DNA of 48,959 bases from Verrucomicrobiota bacterium (GTDB lineage Bacteria; Verrucomicrobiota; Verrucomicrobiia; Opitutales; Opitutaceae): assembly GCA_023391285.1 (NCBI GenBank), contig JAEWBF010000027.1:1-48959 (forward strand), read 5' to 3'. This document shows, piece after piece, positions 34,612-41,374 of this stretch. How positions within the stretch are numbered: the stretch's first letter is position 1; every line of letters starts with the position of its first letter. A program made the translations under genes and the position numbers. Under the pieces are notes generated by a model. That model was not told the origin of the DNA. It saw only the letters and a program-made list of their open reading frames with translations, and did not search any database.

Positions 34612-36899
34612 TCTTCCATCCGCCCCCGGCGCACGGCCCGCACCAGCTCCACGAACTCCGCGCGATACCCACCCGGATCGTAGCTCAACCCCTGCTCCGC
34701 CCACTGCTCCACCACCGCCAGATCCGCCGTTCCTTTGTGCTCCGAATCTCGCAGCACCATCCCGAACGCCGCCACCGCCGCCGCGAATTTGAAATCCCCA
34801 CTCGCATCCGCAAACGCCGCCCCACCGTCCTTCACCGGAAACTCCACCTTCCGACTCACTTCCCCCGCCGGTTCTTTGTAGCGCACCTTCACCGTCAGCA
34901 ATTCATCCGCCACCTCGCGCGACACATCCAGCTCGGTGCCCACCCGCACATAACGCAGTTCCTCCCCGCCCCCACCTTTCTGCGCCGGATCCGCGCCCAC
35001 CGGCACCACTTCATACAGCGCCGTCACCGTATGCCCCGCGCCGATCTCCCCCGCGTCCACTTTGTCGTTCGCAAAATCCTCCTTCGCCAGCGCCCGCTTC
35101 TCGTAACCGATTAGCCGATACGCCGACACCTGCGCCGGATTGAACTCCACCTGCAGCTTCACGTCCTTCGCGATCGTCAACAGCGTCCCCGTCGCCTGCT
35201 CCACCAGCAGTTTCTCCGCCTCCCGCCGCGTATCCACATAACCATAACTACCGTTCCCGCGGTCCGCGACCTGCTGGAGCAACGCGTCCTTTAAATTCCC
35301 CATCCCAAAACCCAGCACCGTCAAAAACACGCCCGCTTTCGCCTTCTCCTCGATCAAGCGCACCAGTTCGCCCTCGCTCGTCACCCCGACGTTGAAATCC
35401 CCGTCCGTGCACAGGATCACGCGATTGATCCCGCCTTCGATGAAGTTCGCCTTGGCCACATCATACGCGAGTTGAATCCCCATCGCGCCATTCGTGCCGC
35501 CGCTGGCCACCAACGCGTCCACCGCCGCCAAGATTTCCCGCTCCTTTGCGACCGGCGTCGACGCCAACGCCAGCCCGCTCCCCTCCGCATACGTCACGAT
35601 CGCCACCCGATCGTCGCCCCGCAGCCGCTTCAACAGCAGCCGCATCGATTCTTTCACCAGCGGCAGCTTGTTCGCCGCGTCCATCGACCCCGACACATCC
35701 AACAAAAACACCAGGTTCGCCGGCCCGCGTTCCGCCGCCGCCACCTCGCGCCCCTTCAACCCAATCCGCACCAGCCGATGCCCCGCCGCCCAAGGCGCCT
35801 CCGCCACCTCGATATTCCCCGCCAATGGAGGCGCGGTGCCCTCACCCCGCAGCGCCGCCGGCCCTTCATACCGATACGGAAAATAGTTCACCAGCTCCTC
35901 AATCCGCACCGCATCCACCGGAGGCTTTTCACCGCGTTCGATGAACCGCCGCACGTTCGCATAACTCGCCGTGTCCACATCCGCGCCAAACGTCGACAAC
36001 GGATTCTCCCGCGCCGACAAAAACCCACTCTCCCGCCGAAACGCATACGCCTCCGTGTTCAGCTCCCGAAGAGCCGTTCCGCTTGCCCCTCCCGTTTTCT
36101 GCTTCGGCGCCGCGCTAAACAAAACCGGAGCACCATACGCTGCCGCAGCACTCGACGTCGAGGCGTCCCACTCCGTCGTTCTCGCCGCCGGCCTCACGCG
36201 CGAGGTCGACGCCATCGCATCCCGCACAAACTCCACGCTCACTAAGCCCGCCGCGTCGCCCCCATCCCTGGTTGTCGTTCCCGGTTGCGCTCCCGTTGCC
36301 GTCGGCATCCCGATCGGCAAATTATAAAAATCCTCCGCCGTCTTCGGCCTTCGACCAACGACGCCCGATTCCGCCAGCTTCTTCGATTGTTCCACCAGCC
36401 CCCCCGCCACCAACGACTCCACCGCAACCACTGCGTCCGGCCGACGTTCGGGCATCGCAGGTTCACTCGATCGAAAGGATGGCTCCGACTGCGGCAACGC
36501 CACCGCGATCGAATCCACCGATACCTCGCGATACACCTTCCGTTCCGTGTCCTTCGCCTGATCATACGGCGCCTGCAACGCCACCACCATCGCGAAACAC
36601 GCCGCCGCCAGTCCCCCGATCACGTAATACACCTGCGGAAAACGCAGCACGCGCCCCCGCTTTACGGCACGATACGGATCGCTCGCTTTCGCCGCCTCGC
36701 GCCCCTCCTCACGCGCCGCCTCGCCGCTCAACGCCTTCTCCACCGCCGCCGCCGCCGCCCGGATCTCCTCCACCGCGGCGCGTGCCTGCGCATCGCTCCG
36801 CACCCACGCGTCCACCGCTGCGCGTTCGTCACCTTCCAGCTCCCCCAGCGCATACGCCGTCAGCTTTGGATCGTCTTCGAATTGATTCGTCTCGTTCAT
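34512..36899 (-). CDS. von Willebrand factor A protein with anti-sigma-like N-terminus
   Basis: A 795-residue membrane protein encoded just after an ECF sigma factor. Residues 1-60 (DDPKLTAYALGELEGDERAAVDAWV) look like an anti-sigma domain; one membrane helix follows (about 89-108, VYYVIGGLAAACFAMVVAL). After a long linker comes the vWA-associated N-terminal region (STFGADVDTASYANVRRFIERGEKPPVDAVRIEELVNYFPY) and the vWA domain with an intact metal site DVSGSM (401-406), then a DUF3520-type C-terminus, the layout of YfbK-like proteins. The frame is open to 36959 but those residues come from an intergenic repeat; MNETNQFED at 36899 is preferred. The last about 30 residues (EDPRTKIQAPEKPQTPISNF...) are repeat-derived, and a REP-like hairpin encodes RGEGTAPPL. 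Confidence 0.88.
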   Translation of the reverse strand: MNETNQFEDDPKLTAYALGELEGDERAAVDAWVRSDAQARAAVEEIRAAAAAVEKALSGEAAREEGREAAKASDPYRAVKRGRVLRFPQVYYVIGGLAAACFAMVVALQAPYDQAKDTERKVYREVSVDSIAVALPQSEPSFRSSEPAMPERRPDAVVAVESLVAGGLVEQSKKLAESGVVGRRPKTAEDFYNLPIGMPTATGAQPGTTTRDGGDAAGLVSVEFVRDAMASTSRVRPAARTTEWDASTSSAAAAYGAPVLFSAAPKQKTGGASGTALRELNTEAYAFRRESGFLSARENPLSTFGADVDTASYANVRRFIERGEKPPVDAVRIEELVNYFPYRYEGPAALRGEGTAPPLAGNIEVAEAPWAAGHRLVRIGLKGREVAAAERGPANLVFLLDVSGSMDAANKLPLVKESMRLLLKRLRGDDRVAIVTYAEGSGLALASTPVAKEREILAAVDALVASGGTNGAMGIQLAYDVAKANFIEGGINRVILCTDGDFNVGVTSEGELVRLIEEKAKAGVFLTVLGFGMGNLKDALLQQVADRGNGSYGYVDTRREAEKLLVEQATGTLLTIAKDVKLQVEFNPAQVSAYRLIGYEKRALAKEDFANDKVDAGEIGAGHTVTALYEVVPVGADPAQKGGGGEELRYVRVGTELDVSREVADELLTVKVRYKEPAGEVSRKVEFPVKDGGAAFADASGDFKFAAAVAAFGMVLRDSEHKGTADLAVVEQWAEQGLSYDPGGYRAEFVELVRAVRRGRMEDPRTKIQAPEKPQTPISNFALPTADEAEELRAS
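35827..35850 (+). repeat. REP-like element inside the vWA coding sequence
   Basis: GGAG followed by GCGCGGTG-CCCT-CACCCCGC, one mismatch from the perfect hairpin at 34411-34434. It is read in frame on the opposite strand and supplies the residues RGEGTAPPL. Confidence 0.72.
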
Positions 36900-36922
36900 G
36901 CCGCTTTTCACATCCCTTCTCA

Positions 36923-36951
36923 CCTCTGTGTCTCCGTGCCTCTGTGGTTCG
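36923..36951 (+). repeat. Periodic repeat, CTCTGTGTCTCCGTGCC type
   Basis: Units of about 9-10 bases (CTCTGTGTC, TCCGTGC, CTCTGTGGTT) lie in the 69-bp gap between the sigma-factor stop and the vWA start. The closing GTGGTT matches the other periodic family. Its minus-strand translation gives the false N-terminus of the vWA protein. Confidence 0.65.
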
Positions 36952-36968
36952 CTGCTCACGTTGCGTCC

Positions 36969-37508
36969 TCACGCTTTCTGCGCCGCAAACTCCGCCCGCA
37001 GTCTCGCCACCGCCGTGTGGATCAAGAATCCCACATTTCCCACCGACAGCTCCGTGATCCGGCTGATTTCCTTGTAGCTGAATCCATTTTGAAACTTCAG
37101 CCGCACCACCTCCTGCTGATTCGGCGGCAACCGTTCGATCAACCGCAACACCGCCGCCTGCGTCTCCTCGCGTTCCAGTCCGCGCCCGGGCCGCAACTCC
37201 TCCGCCCGCACGCGTTCCGCCTGCCCCTCTTCAAACCGCGTCATGCGCCCCTCCTTCCGCAACACATCCATTGCCCGATTCCGACACACCGTGAACAGCC
37301 ACTCCACCACATGCCCGTCGACCGACTCGAGCGGCTGCGCCATGAGCCGGACAAATGCATCCTGCACCACGTCGCGCGCCCGATCCGCATCGCCCAACAA
37401 CCGCGCCGTATAACGCGTGAGCGGCGCCCGCTGCTCCGCAAACGTGCGTTCCAAAAATCCAGCATTCTCATCGATCTGCGCCCCTCCTTTCAGTGATTCG
37501 TGGGACAT
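36969..37508 (-). CDS. RNA polymerase ECF sigma factor
   Basis: A 179-residue ECF sigma factor. Region 2: FLERTFAEQRAPLTRYTARLLGDADRARDVVQDAFVRLMAQP...WLFTVCRNRAMDVLRKE. Region 4: LIERLPPNQQEVVRLKFQNGFSYKEISRITELSVGNVGFLIHTAVARLRAEF. It is followed after 69 bp by the vWA protein with an anti-sigma-like N-terminus, so the pair is probably a sigma/anti-sigma unit in which the vWA part senses or responds to an envelope signal. AGGAG lies about 12 bases before the ATG at 37508. Target genes are unknown. Confidence 0.92.
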   Translation of the reverse strand: MSHESLKGGAQIDENAGFLERTFAEQRAPLTRYTARLLGDADRARDVVQDAFVRLMAQPLESVDGHVVEWLFTVCRNRAMDVLRKEGRMTRFEEGQAERVRAEELRPGRGLEREETQAAVLRLIERLPPNQQEVVRLKFQNGFSYKEISRITELSVGNVGFLIHTAVARLRAEFAAQKA

Positions 37509-37589
37509 GGGGTTCGCTTACTCCTACGCTCGATCAAAGCGTTTCTTAGAAAAATATCTCCGCGAGCGCTCCCTCGCCCCCACCCGTCG

Positions 37590-37610
37590 GTTGCGCGCTG
37601 GTCGCGCAAC
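37590..37610. repeat. Perfect 8-bp hairpin between the sigma operon and a small gene
   Basis: GTTGCGCG/CGCGCAAC with a CTGGT loop, in the 140-bp gap upstream of the ECF sigma gene and downstream of the 79-residue protein gene. There is no T-tract, so it is not a standard terminator; it may be an operator or a repeat element. Confidence 0.45.
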
Positions 37611-37648
37611 TCAGGGCTTCCGCCAAAACACCCTGCCAACGCACCGCC

Positions 37649-37888
37649 TCACGCCCCCGCATTCTTTCCCGCATAAAACGGCATCAACTGCTTCAAATGC
37701 CCCTGCACAATCGACGCCACCGTCTCCGCCGGCAACGTCCCTTTGTGCAGCTCGAAGATCGCCACCAATAAAGCCACTTCGATGTCCGGTTTCTTCGGCG
37801 TCGTCGCTTTCATCTCGCGCATGATCTCCAACGCTTTTTTCTCCGCTCGTTTGTAGTCCAAAAAATTCTGCTCCTGCGGCGTCGACAT
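37649..37888 (-). CDS. Small hypothetical protein
   Basis: A 79-residue soluble protein (MSTPQEQNFLDYKRAEKKALEIMREMKATTPKKPDIEVALLVAIFELHKGTLPAETVASIVQGHLKQLMPF...). I do not recognise the family. It looks all-helical, with a basic N-terminal helix and a more hydrophobic second half. The ATG at 37888 gives a compact protein; the open frame further upstream runs through a repeat and into the antisense of the next gene. It is divergent from the DUF1697 gene. Confidence 0.65.
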   Translation of the reverse strand: MSTPQEQNFLDYKRAEKKALEIMREMKATTPKKPDIEVALLVAIFELHKGTLPAETVASIVQGHLKQLMPFYAGKNAGA

Positions 37889-37946
37889 ACTCCCACACCC
37901 GCACGCGCCTCCCACCCCGTCAAACTCGAACCCCTCCCCGATCCCC

Positions 37947-37986
37947 GATCGAAATTCGAAAATCCAAATTCGAAAATCGAAAATCC
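37947..37986 (+). repeat. A-rich mini-repeat, AATCGAAAATCC family (copy 3)
   Basis: Alternating AAATTCG and GAAAATCC-type units end ten bases before the ATG of the DUF1697 gene. They therefore lie where its leader and ribosome site would be. Same family as 12-43 and 22501-22538. Confidence 0.8.
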
Positions 37987-37996
37987 CCCTCCCGCC

Positions 37997-38539
37997 ATGC
38001 ACTACGTCGCCCTCCTCCGCGGCATCAATCTCGGCAAGCGCCGCGTCAAAATGGACGCCCTTCGCGCCCACTTCGAAGCCCTGAAATTCCGCCGCGTCTC
38101 CACCTTCATCGCCAGCGGCAACGTCCTCTTCGAAACGTCCGCCCGCGACGCCGCGAAACTCGAAACTCAAATCGAGCGCCACCTCGCCCAAACCCTCGGC
38201 TACTCCGTCGACACCTTCCTTCGCACCGCCGACGAGATGACCGCCGTCGCCGCCGCGAAACCTTTTCCTCCCGGGGAAATGGCGTCCGAGATCAACACCA
38301 TCAACGTCATCTTTCTCAAGGACGCACCCAATCCCGCCGACGCCCGCCGACTCGAAGCCATCCGCACCGATTACGACGCCTTCCGCGTCATCGGTCGCGA
38401 ATTCTATTGGCTCACCCGCGGCCGCATGAGCGCCTCCACCGTCTGGGAGCTTCCCGAAATGAAACACGTGAAGCTTCCCAACTCCACCATGCGCAATCTC
38501 AACACCTGCCAAAAGCTCGCCACCCTGCTGGCCGAGTAG
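37997..38539 (+). CDS. DUF1697 family protein
   Basis: A 180-residue protein with the family hallmark MHYVALLRGINLGKRRVKMDALRAHFEALKFRRVSTFIASGNVLFET. The C-terminal half (TINVIFLKDAPNPADARRLEAI...STMRNLNTCQKLATLL) also matches. DUF1697 proteins are widespread, small and of unknown biochemical role. Its leader is made of the A-rich repeat, and its TAG stop is the last three bases of a GTAG that heads a possible REP-like element (38536-38560). Confidence 0.9.
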   Translation: MHYVALLRGINLGKRRVKMDALRAHFEALKFRRVSTFIASGNVLFETSARDAAKLETQIERHLAQTLGYSVDTFLRTADEMTAVAAAKPFPPGEMASEINTINVIFLKDAPNPADARRLEAIRTDYDAFRVIGREFYWLTRGRMSASTVWELPEMKHVKLPNSTMRNLNTCQKLATLLAE

Positions 38540-38560
38540 CGCAGTGCTTCAGCCCGCGCT
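38536..38560 (+). repeat. Possible REP-like element overlapping a stop codon
   Basis: GTAG followed by CGCAGTGCTTCAGCCCGCGC, an imperfect hairpin. The TAG of the head is the stop codon of the DUF1697 gene. Confidence 0.45.
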
Positions 38561-38608
38561 CTTTGCAACTCCCGGCGCATCTCCCGTGTTCTCACTTCAC
38601 GCCGAACC

Positions 38609-38815
38609 ATGAAAACCCTCGCGATCTTTTTCCTCTGGTGCCTCCTCTTCGTCCTCTGCTGGCCCCTCGCGCTGCTCGCGCTTATTCTCGCCCCGCTCGT
38701 CTGGCTCGTCGCCCTCCCCTTCCGCCTCCTCTTCGCCGCCATCGAAGCCACGTTCGCCCTCGTCAAAGCGATCCTCTTCCTCCCCGCCCGCCTCCTCGGC
38801 GCCCGCTCCGCATAG
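38609..38815 (+). CDS. Very small hydrophobic membrane protein
   Basis: A 68-residue protein that is almost entirely hydrophobic (KTLAIFFLWCLLFVLCWPLALLALILAPLVWLVALPF...), with room for two membrane helices at about residues 4-24 and 25-40 and an amphipathic C-terminal part (LLFAAIEATFALVKAILFLP). No family is recognised. Codon composition and the proper start favour a real gene. The gap to the DUF1697 gene is about 70 bp. Confidence 0.6.
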   Translation: MKTLAIFFLWCLLFVLCWPLALLALILAPLVWLVALPFRLLFAAIEATFALVKAILFLPARLLGARSA

Positions 38816-38829
38816 CCGCCCGTCCCAAG

Positions 38830-38855
38830 GTAGGGCGAGGCGTCCCCGCCGAGCC
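38830..38855 (+). repeat. REP-like element (GTAG head)
   Basis: GTAG followed by GGCGAGGCG-TCCC-CGCCGAGCC, a stem with 7 of 9 pairs. It lies at the 3' end of the small membrane protein gene, three bases before the sulfatase-like gene stop on the other strand. Confidence 0.6.
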
Positions 38856-38857
38856 GT

Positions 38858-40105
38858 TCACTGCGCAACCACAAACCGCTTCAGCCTCTCCACCTCTTCC
38901 CGCCACGCCATCTCCCCTGCCACATTCCGCATCTCCCCCGGATCCTTCTCCAAGTCGAACAACAACCACGGCGTCCCGTCCTCATTCAACACCAGCTTCC
39001 GTTCCTTCGTGCGCACGCCACGCCACACGCGATCGCATTGATGCGGCAACTCCACCACCGACGGCATCGATATCCGGCTAAACTCCCGCCGGCCCAATTC
39101 ATCCCGCTTCCCGTCCGCCCACGCCGCCGTCGCCGCGAACAATTCCACGAGCGACACCGCGCCCTCCCTCCGCGTCGCGCCATCCGCCCCCGCTCCGCGC
39201 ACAAGCAACGGCACGCGCACCGATTCCTCGTGCGGCCAGCCTTTGCGAAACAACCCATGCGCTCCGTGCATGTCCCCATGCACGCTCGTAAACACCACAA
39301 TCGGCTTCCCCCGCCGGCTCCGCTCCGCCGCCGCATCCACCTTCGCGAGCATCCGCCCGATCGCCGTATCCGTCGCCTCGATATGCGCGTAATACCCCGC
39401 CAGCTCCCGCCGCGCCTTCCCCTCCGCCTCGCCGCCTCGCGGCACATTCGCGTTCAGCACCACGTTCTCCGCCCTGCCCCGTTCCACTCCGCTCGGCACC
39501 GGAGCATCATACGGCGGATGCGGCGCCTCCAAGCTCACCACGCAAAACCATCCCTCTTCTCCCGCCCGGCTTCGCTCGTGCATCCACTCCTCCGCCCGCC
39601 CACACACGATGTCGCTCTGATACCCTTCAAACCGCCTCGGCTCCGCCAGTCGCGTCCCGTGCAGCCACGGATCGTTCAACAAAAACCCGCTCTCAAACCC
39701 TTCCCAAAACCCAAACCCGCCCCGCTCGCCTTCGGGCACCACCTGCCGCGCATGCGCTTCTCCCACCAACGCCGCCGCCGGATCCCGTCGCGCCAAATGC
39801 CACTTCCCGAAAAACCCCGTCTCATACCCGCGCTCGTTCAACGCTCGCGCGATCGTTCGCGCTCCCTGCGGTAGCGGATCGAAATACTCCCGCACGCCAT
39901 TCGCCGGCGATTCCACTCCCGTCAACAACGCCGCCCGCGCAAACGGCCCAAACGGATGCGGCGTCACCGCCTGTGCATAATTCACACTCTCCGCCGCCAG
40001 CCGATCGATCGCCGGCGTCCGCGCATTCCGATCCCCCGCAAACCCGCACGCCTGCGCCCGCCACTGCGTCGTCACAATCCACAAGATATCCGGCCGCCGC
40101 TGCAT
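38858..40105 (-). CDS. Sulfatase-fold protein lacking the catalytic nucleophile
   Basis: A 415-residue protein of the sulfatase/alkaline-phosphatase fold. The scaffold is clear: DILWIVTTQWRAQACGFAGDRNARTPAIDRLAAE, FARAALLTG, GYETGFFGKWHLA, APHPPYD and VRVPLLVRG. However, the C/S-x-P-x-R motif, whose Cys or Ser becomes formylglycine, reads Gly53-Pro-Phe-Ala-Arg57, so the nucleophile is Gly. The calcium-binding DD pair near residue 13 reads Thr13-Gln14, and the later DH metal site reads Val275-His276. Sulfatase activity is therefore unlikely; binding or another role is possible. No signal peptide is present. GAAGGA seven bases upstream supports the ATG at 40105. Divergent from the DUF1080 gene across a perfect dyad. 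Confidence 0.85.
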   Translation of the reverse strand: MQRRPDILWIVTTQWRAQACGFAGDRNARTPAIDRLAAESVNYAQAVTPHPFGPFARAALLTGVESPANGVREYFDPLPQGARTIARALNERGYETGFFGKWHLARRDPAAALVGEAHARQVVPEGERGGFGFWEGFESGFLLNDPWLHGTRLAEPRRFEGYQSDIVCGRAEEWMHERSRAGEEGWFCVVSLEAPHPPYDAPVPSGVERGRAENVVLNANVPRGGEAEGKARRELAGYYAHIEATDTAIGRMLAKVDAAAERSRRGKPIVVFTSVHGDMHGAHGLFRKGWPHEESVRVPLLVRGAGADGATRREGAVSLVELFAATAAWADGKRDELGRREFSRISMPSVVELPHQCDRVWRGVRTKERKLVLNEDGTPWLLFDLEKDPGEMRNVAGEMAWREEVERLKRFVVAQ

Positions 40106-40161
40106 AATTCCTTCACCCCAACCTCGCCCCCTCTCAAACGCGAGCCCCAACCCCGCCCTCC

Positions 40162-40190
40162 CGAAAGTGTCATCTAATGTATGACACTTT
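40162..40190. promoter_or_regulatory. Perfect 11-bp dyad in the divergent sulfatase-like/DUF1080 promoter region
   Basis: GAAAGTGTCAT and its exact complement ATGACACTTTC are separated by CTAATGT. The dyad is A/T-richer than its surroundings and lies 57 bp from one start and 97 bp from the other. It fits an operator for a dimeric repressor acting on both genes. Confidence 0.6.
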
Positions 40191-40287
40191 CCTCCGCCGT
40201 TCCCGTCCATCAACGGTGTCACTTCCCTTTTCCCGCCATTGCGCTCGCCGTCGGTGGCCCGCTCCGTTTCTTCAACTCCGTTCTGCT

Positions 40288-41055
40288 ATGAAAAAAACCC
40301 TGCCTCTCACCTGCCTTTTCATCGCGCGCGCCTTTGCCGCCGCTCCCAACGACGGCCTGCCCGCCCCCGAACTCACCGAGGTTTGGTCGCCTGTTCCCCC
40401 CGTCGTCACCGCCCCGGCCAGCGGCATTCCGTCTGACGCCATCATTCTCTTCGACGGCAAGAATCTCGACGCCTGGGAATCGCTTAAAAAAGAAACGCTC
40501 GGCCAGCCCGCCCCGTGGAAAATCGAAGGCGATGCCGTCGTCGTCGCTCCAAAAACCGGCGACATCCGCACGAAGGCCTCCTTCGGCGACGTCCAGCTCC
40601 ACGTCGAATGGCGCTCCCCCGCCAAAGTCGTCGGCGAGAGCCAGGGGCGCGGCAACAGCGGCGTCTTCTTCATGGGCCAATACGAGCTCCAAGTCCTCGA
40701 CTCCCATAACAACAAGACCTACCCCAACGGCCAGGCCGCTTCCGTCTACAAACAACACATCCCGCTCGTAAACGCCTCGCGCGCTCCCGGCGAATGGCAG
40801 ACCTACGACGCCGTCTTCATCGCCCCACGCTTCAACGCCGACGGCACCCTTCGCAGTCCCGCGCGTATGACCGTTTTTCACAACGGCGTGCTCGTCCAAT
40901 ACGACGTCGAAATCCAGGGCGGCACCACCTGGCGCGGCAAACCTTCCTACAAGGCCCACGCCGCCAAACTTCCGATCCACCTCCAGGACCACGGCAATCC
41001 CGTCGCTTTCCGCAACATCTGGGTCCGCGAGATCGCGCTCCCCGATTCCAAGTAA
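40288..41055 (+). CDS. DUF1080 (3-keto-disaccharide hydrolase-like) secreted protein
   Basis: A 255-residue secreted protein. A signal peptide (KKTLPLTCLFIARAFAAA) is followed by the DUF1080 domain: IILFDGKNLDAWESL, WKIEGDAVVVAPKTGDIRTKASFGDVQLHVEWR, GNSGVFFMGQYELQVLDS and QDHGNPVAFRNIWVREI. The fold is a concanavalin-like beta sandwich; some members hydrolyse 3-keto-glycosides. Verrucomicrobiota and Planctomycetota carry many copies. The frame is open to 40177 but the upstream residues overlap the promoter dyad; the ATG at 40288 gives the signal peptide. Possibly co-regulated with the divergent sulfatase-like gene. Confidence 0.9.
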   Translation: MKKTLPLTCLFIARAFAAAPNDGLPAPELTEVWSPVPPVVTAPASGIPSDAIILFDGKNLDAWESLKKETLGQPAPWKIEGDAVVVAPKTGDIRTKASFGDVQLHVEWRSPAKVVGESQGRGNSGVFFMGQYELQVLDSHNNKTYPNGQAASVYKQHIPLVNASRAPGEWQTYDAVFIAPRFNADGTLRSPARMTVFHNGVLVQYDVEIQGGTTWRGKPSYKAHAAKLPIHLQDHGNPVAFRNIWVREIALPDSK

Positions 41056-41066
41056 CCCGCCGTCCC

Positions 41067-41090
41067 GTAGCACGGTCAACCTGACCGTGC
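41067..41090 (+). repeat. REP-like element (GTAG head, perfect hairpin)
   Basis: GTAG whose G begins a perfect 9-bp stem GCACGGTCA/TGACCGTGC around ACC, 11 bases after the DUF1080 stop. Nearly identical to 29370-29392. Confidence 0.8.
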
Positions 41091-41125
41091 TCACCGCTGC
41101 CCCGACTCGTCTGGCACACGCCGAT

Positions 41126-41244
41126 ACAAGATATCTCAGACACACCTCCTAAAATTCATCTGCCACTCGCAGCGCTCCGAGTGACATCTATCATTTGGCG
41201 TTCTATCGCCGATTGTAGGAGCCCGCTTGCGGGCGATATCTTGT
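41126..41244. repeat. Intergenic element bounded by a 10-bp inverted repeat and carrying a REP-like hairpin
   Basis: ACAAGATATC at 41126-41135 and its exact complement GATATCTTGT at 41235-41244 bound about 100 bp of non-coding DNA. Inside, at 41215-41234, GTAG is followed by GA and the perfect palindrome GCCCGC-TT-GCGGGC, a form very like REP elements of other bacteria. The rest of the 41056-41374 gap holds this, the REP at 41067 and the periodic repeat at 41322; no gene is visible. Confidence 0.55.
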
Positions 41245-41321
41245 TCTAACCGCTGTAAACAGGACTAGGCGCGAGTGCATTCCGGATCCCGGATGAACCT
41301 GCGCCAGCCTCTCTCCTCGGC

Positions 41322-41352
41322 ATCCGTGTTCATTCGTGTCCATCCGTGGTTG
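41322..41352 (+). repeat. Periodic repeat, CATCCGTGTT type
   Basis: Three units of about 10 bp, 29/31 identical to 6099-6129. It ends 22 bp before the stop codon of the hybrid kinase gene on the opposite strand, the same position relative to a minus-strand gene end as the 6099 copy. Confidence 0.78.
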
Positions 41353-41374
41353 TTACCCCGCCCGTTCGCCGCCC

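Noticed and set aside
36900..36959. N-terminal extension of the vWA protein (start at 36959)
   Set aside because: The added residues come from the CTCTGTGTCTCCGTGCC repeat; the protein-like sequence begins at 36899.
37649..38512. A 287-codon reading of the small protein gene extending antisense to the DUF1697 gene
   Set aside because: The upstream part is antisense to a well-conserved gene and is Gly-rich; only the last 79 codons look real.
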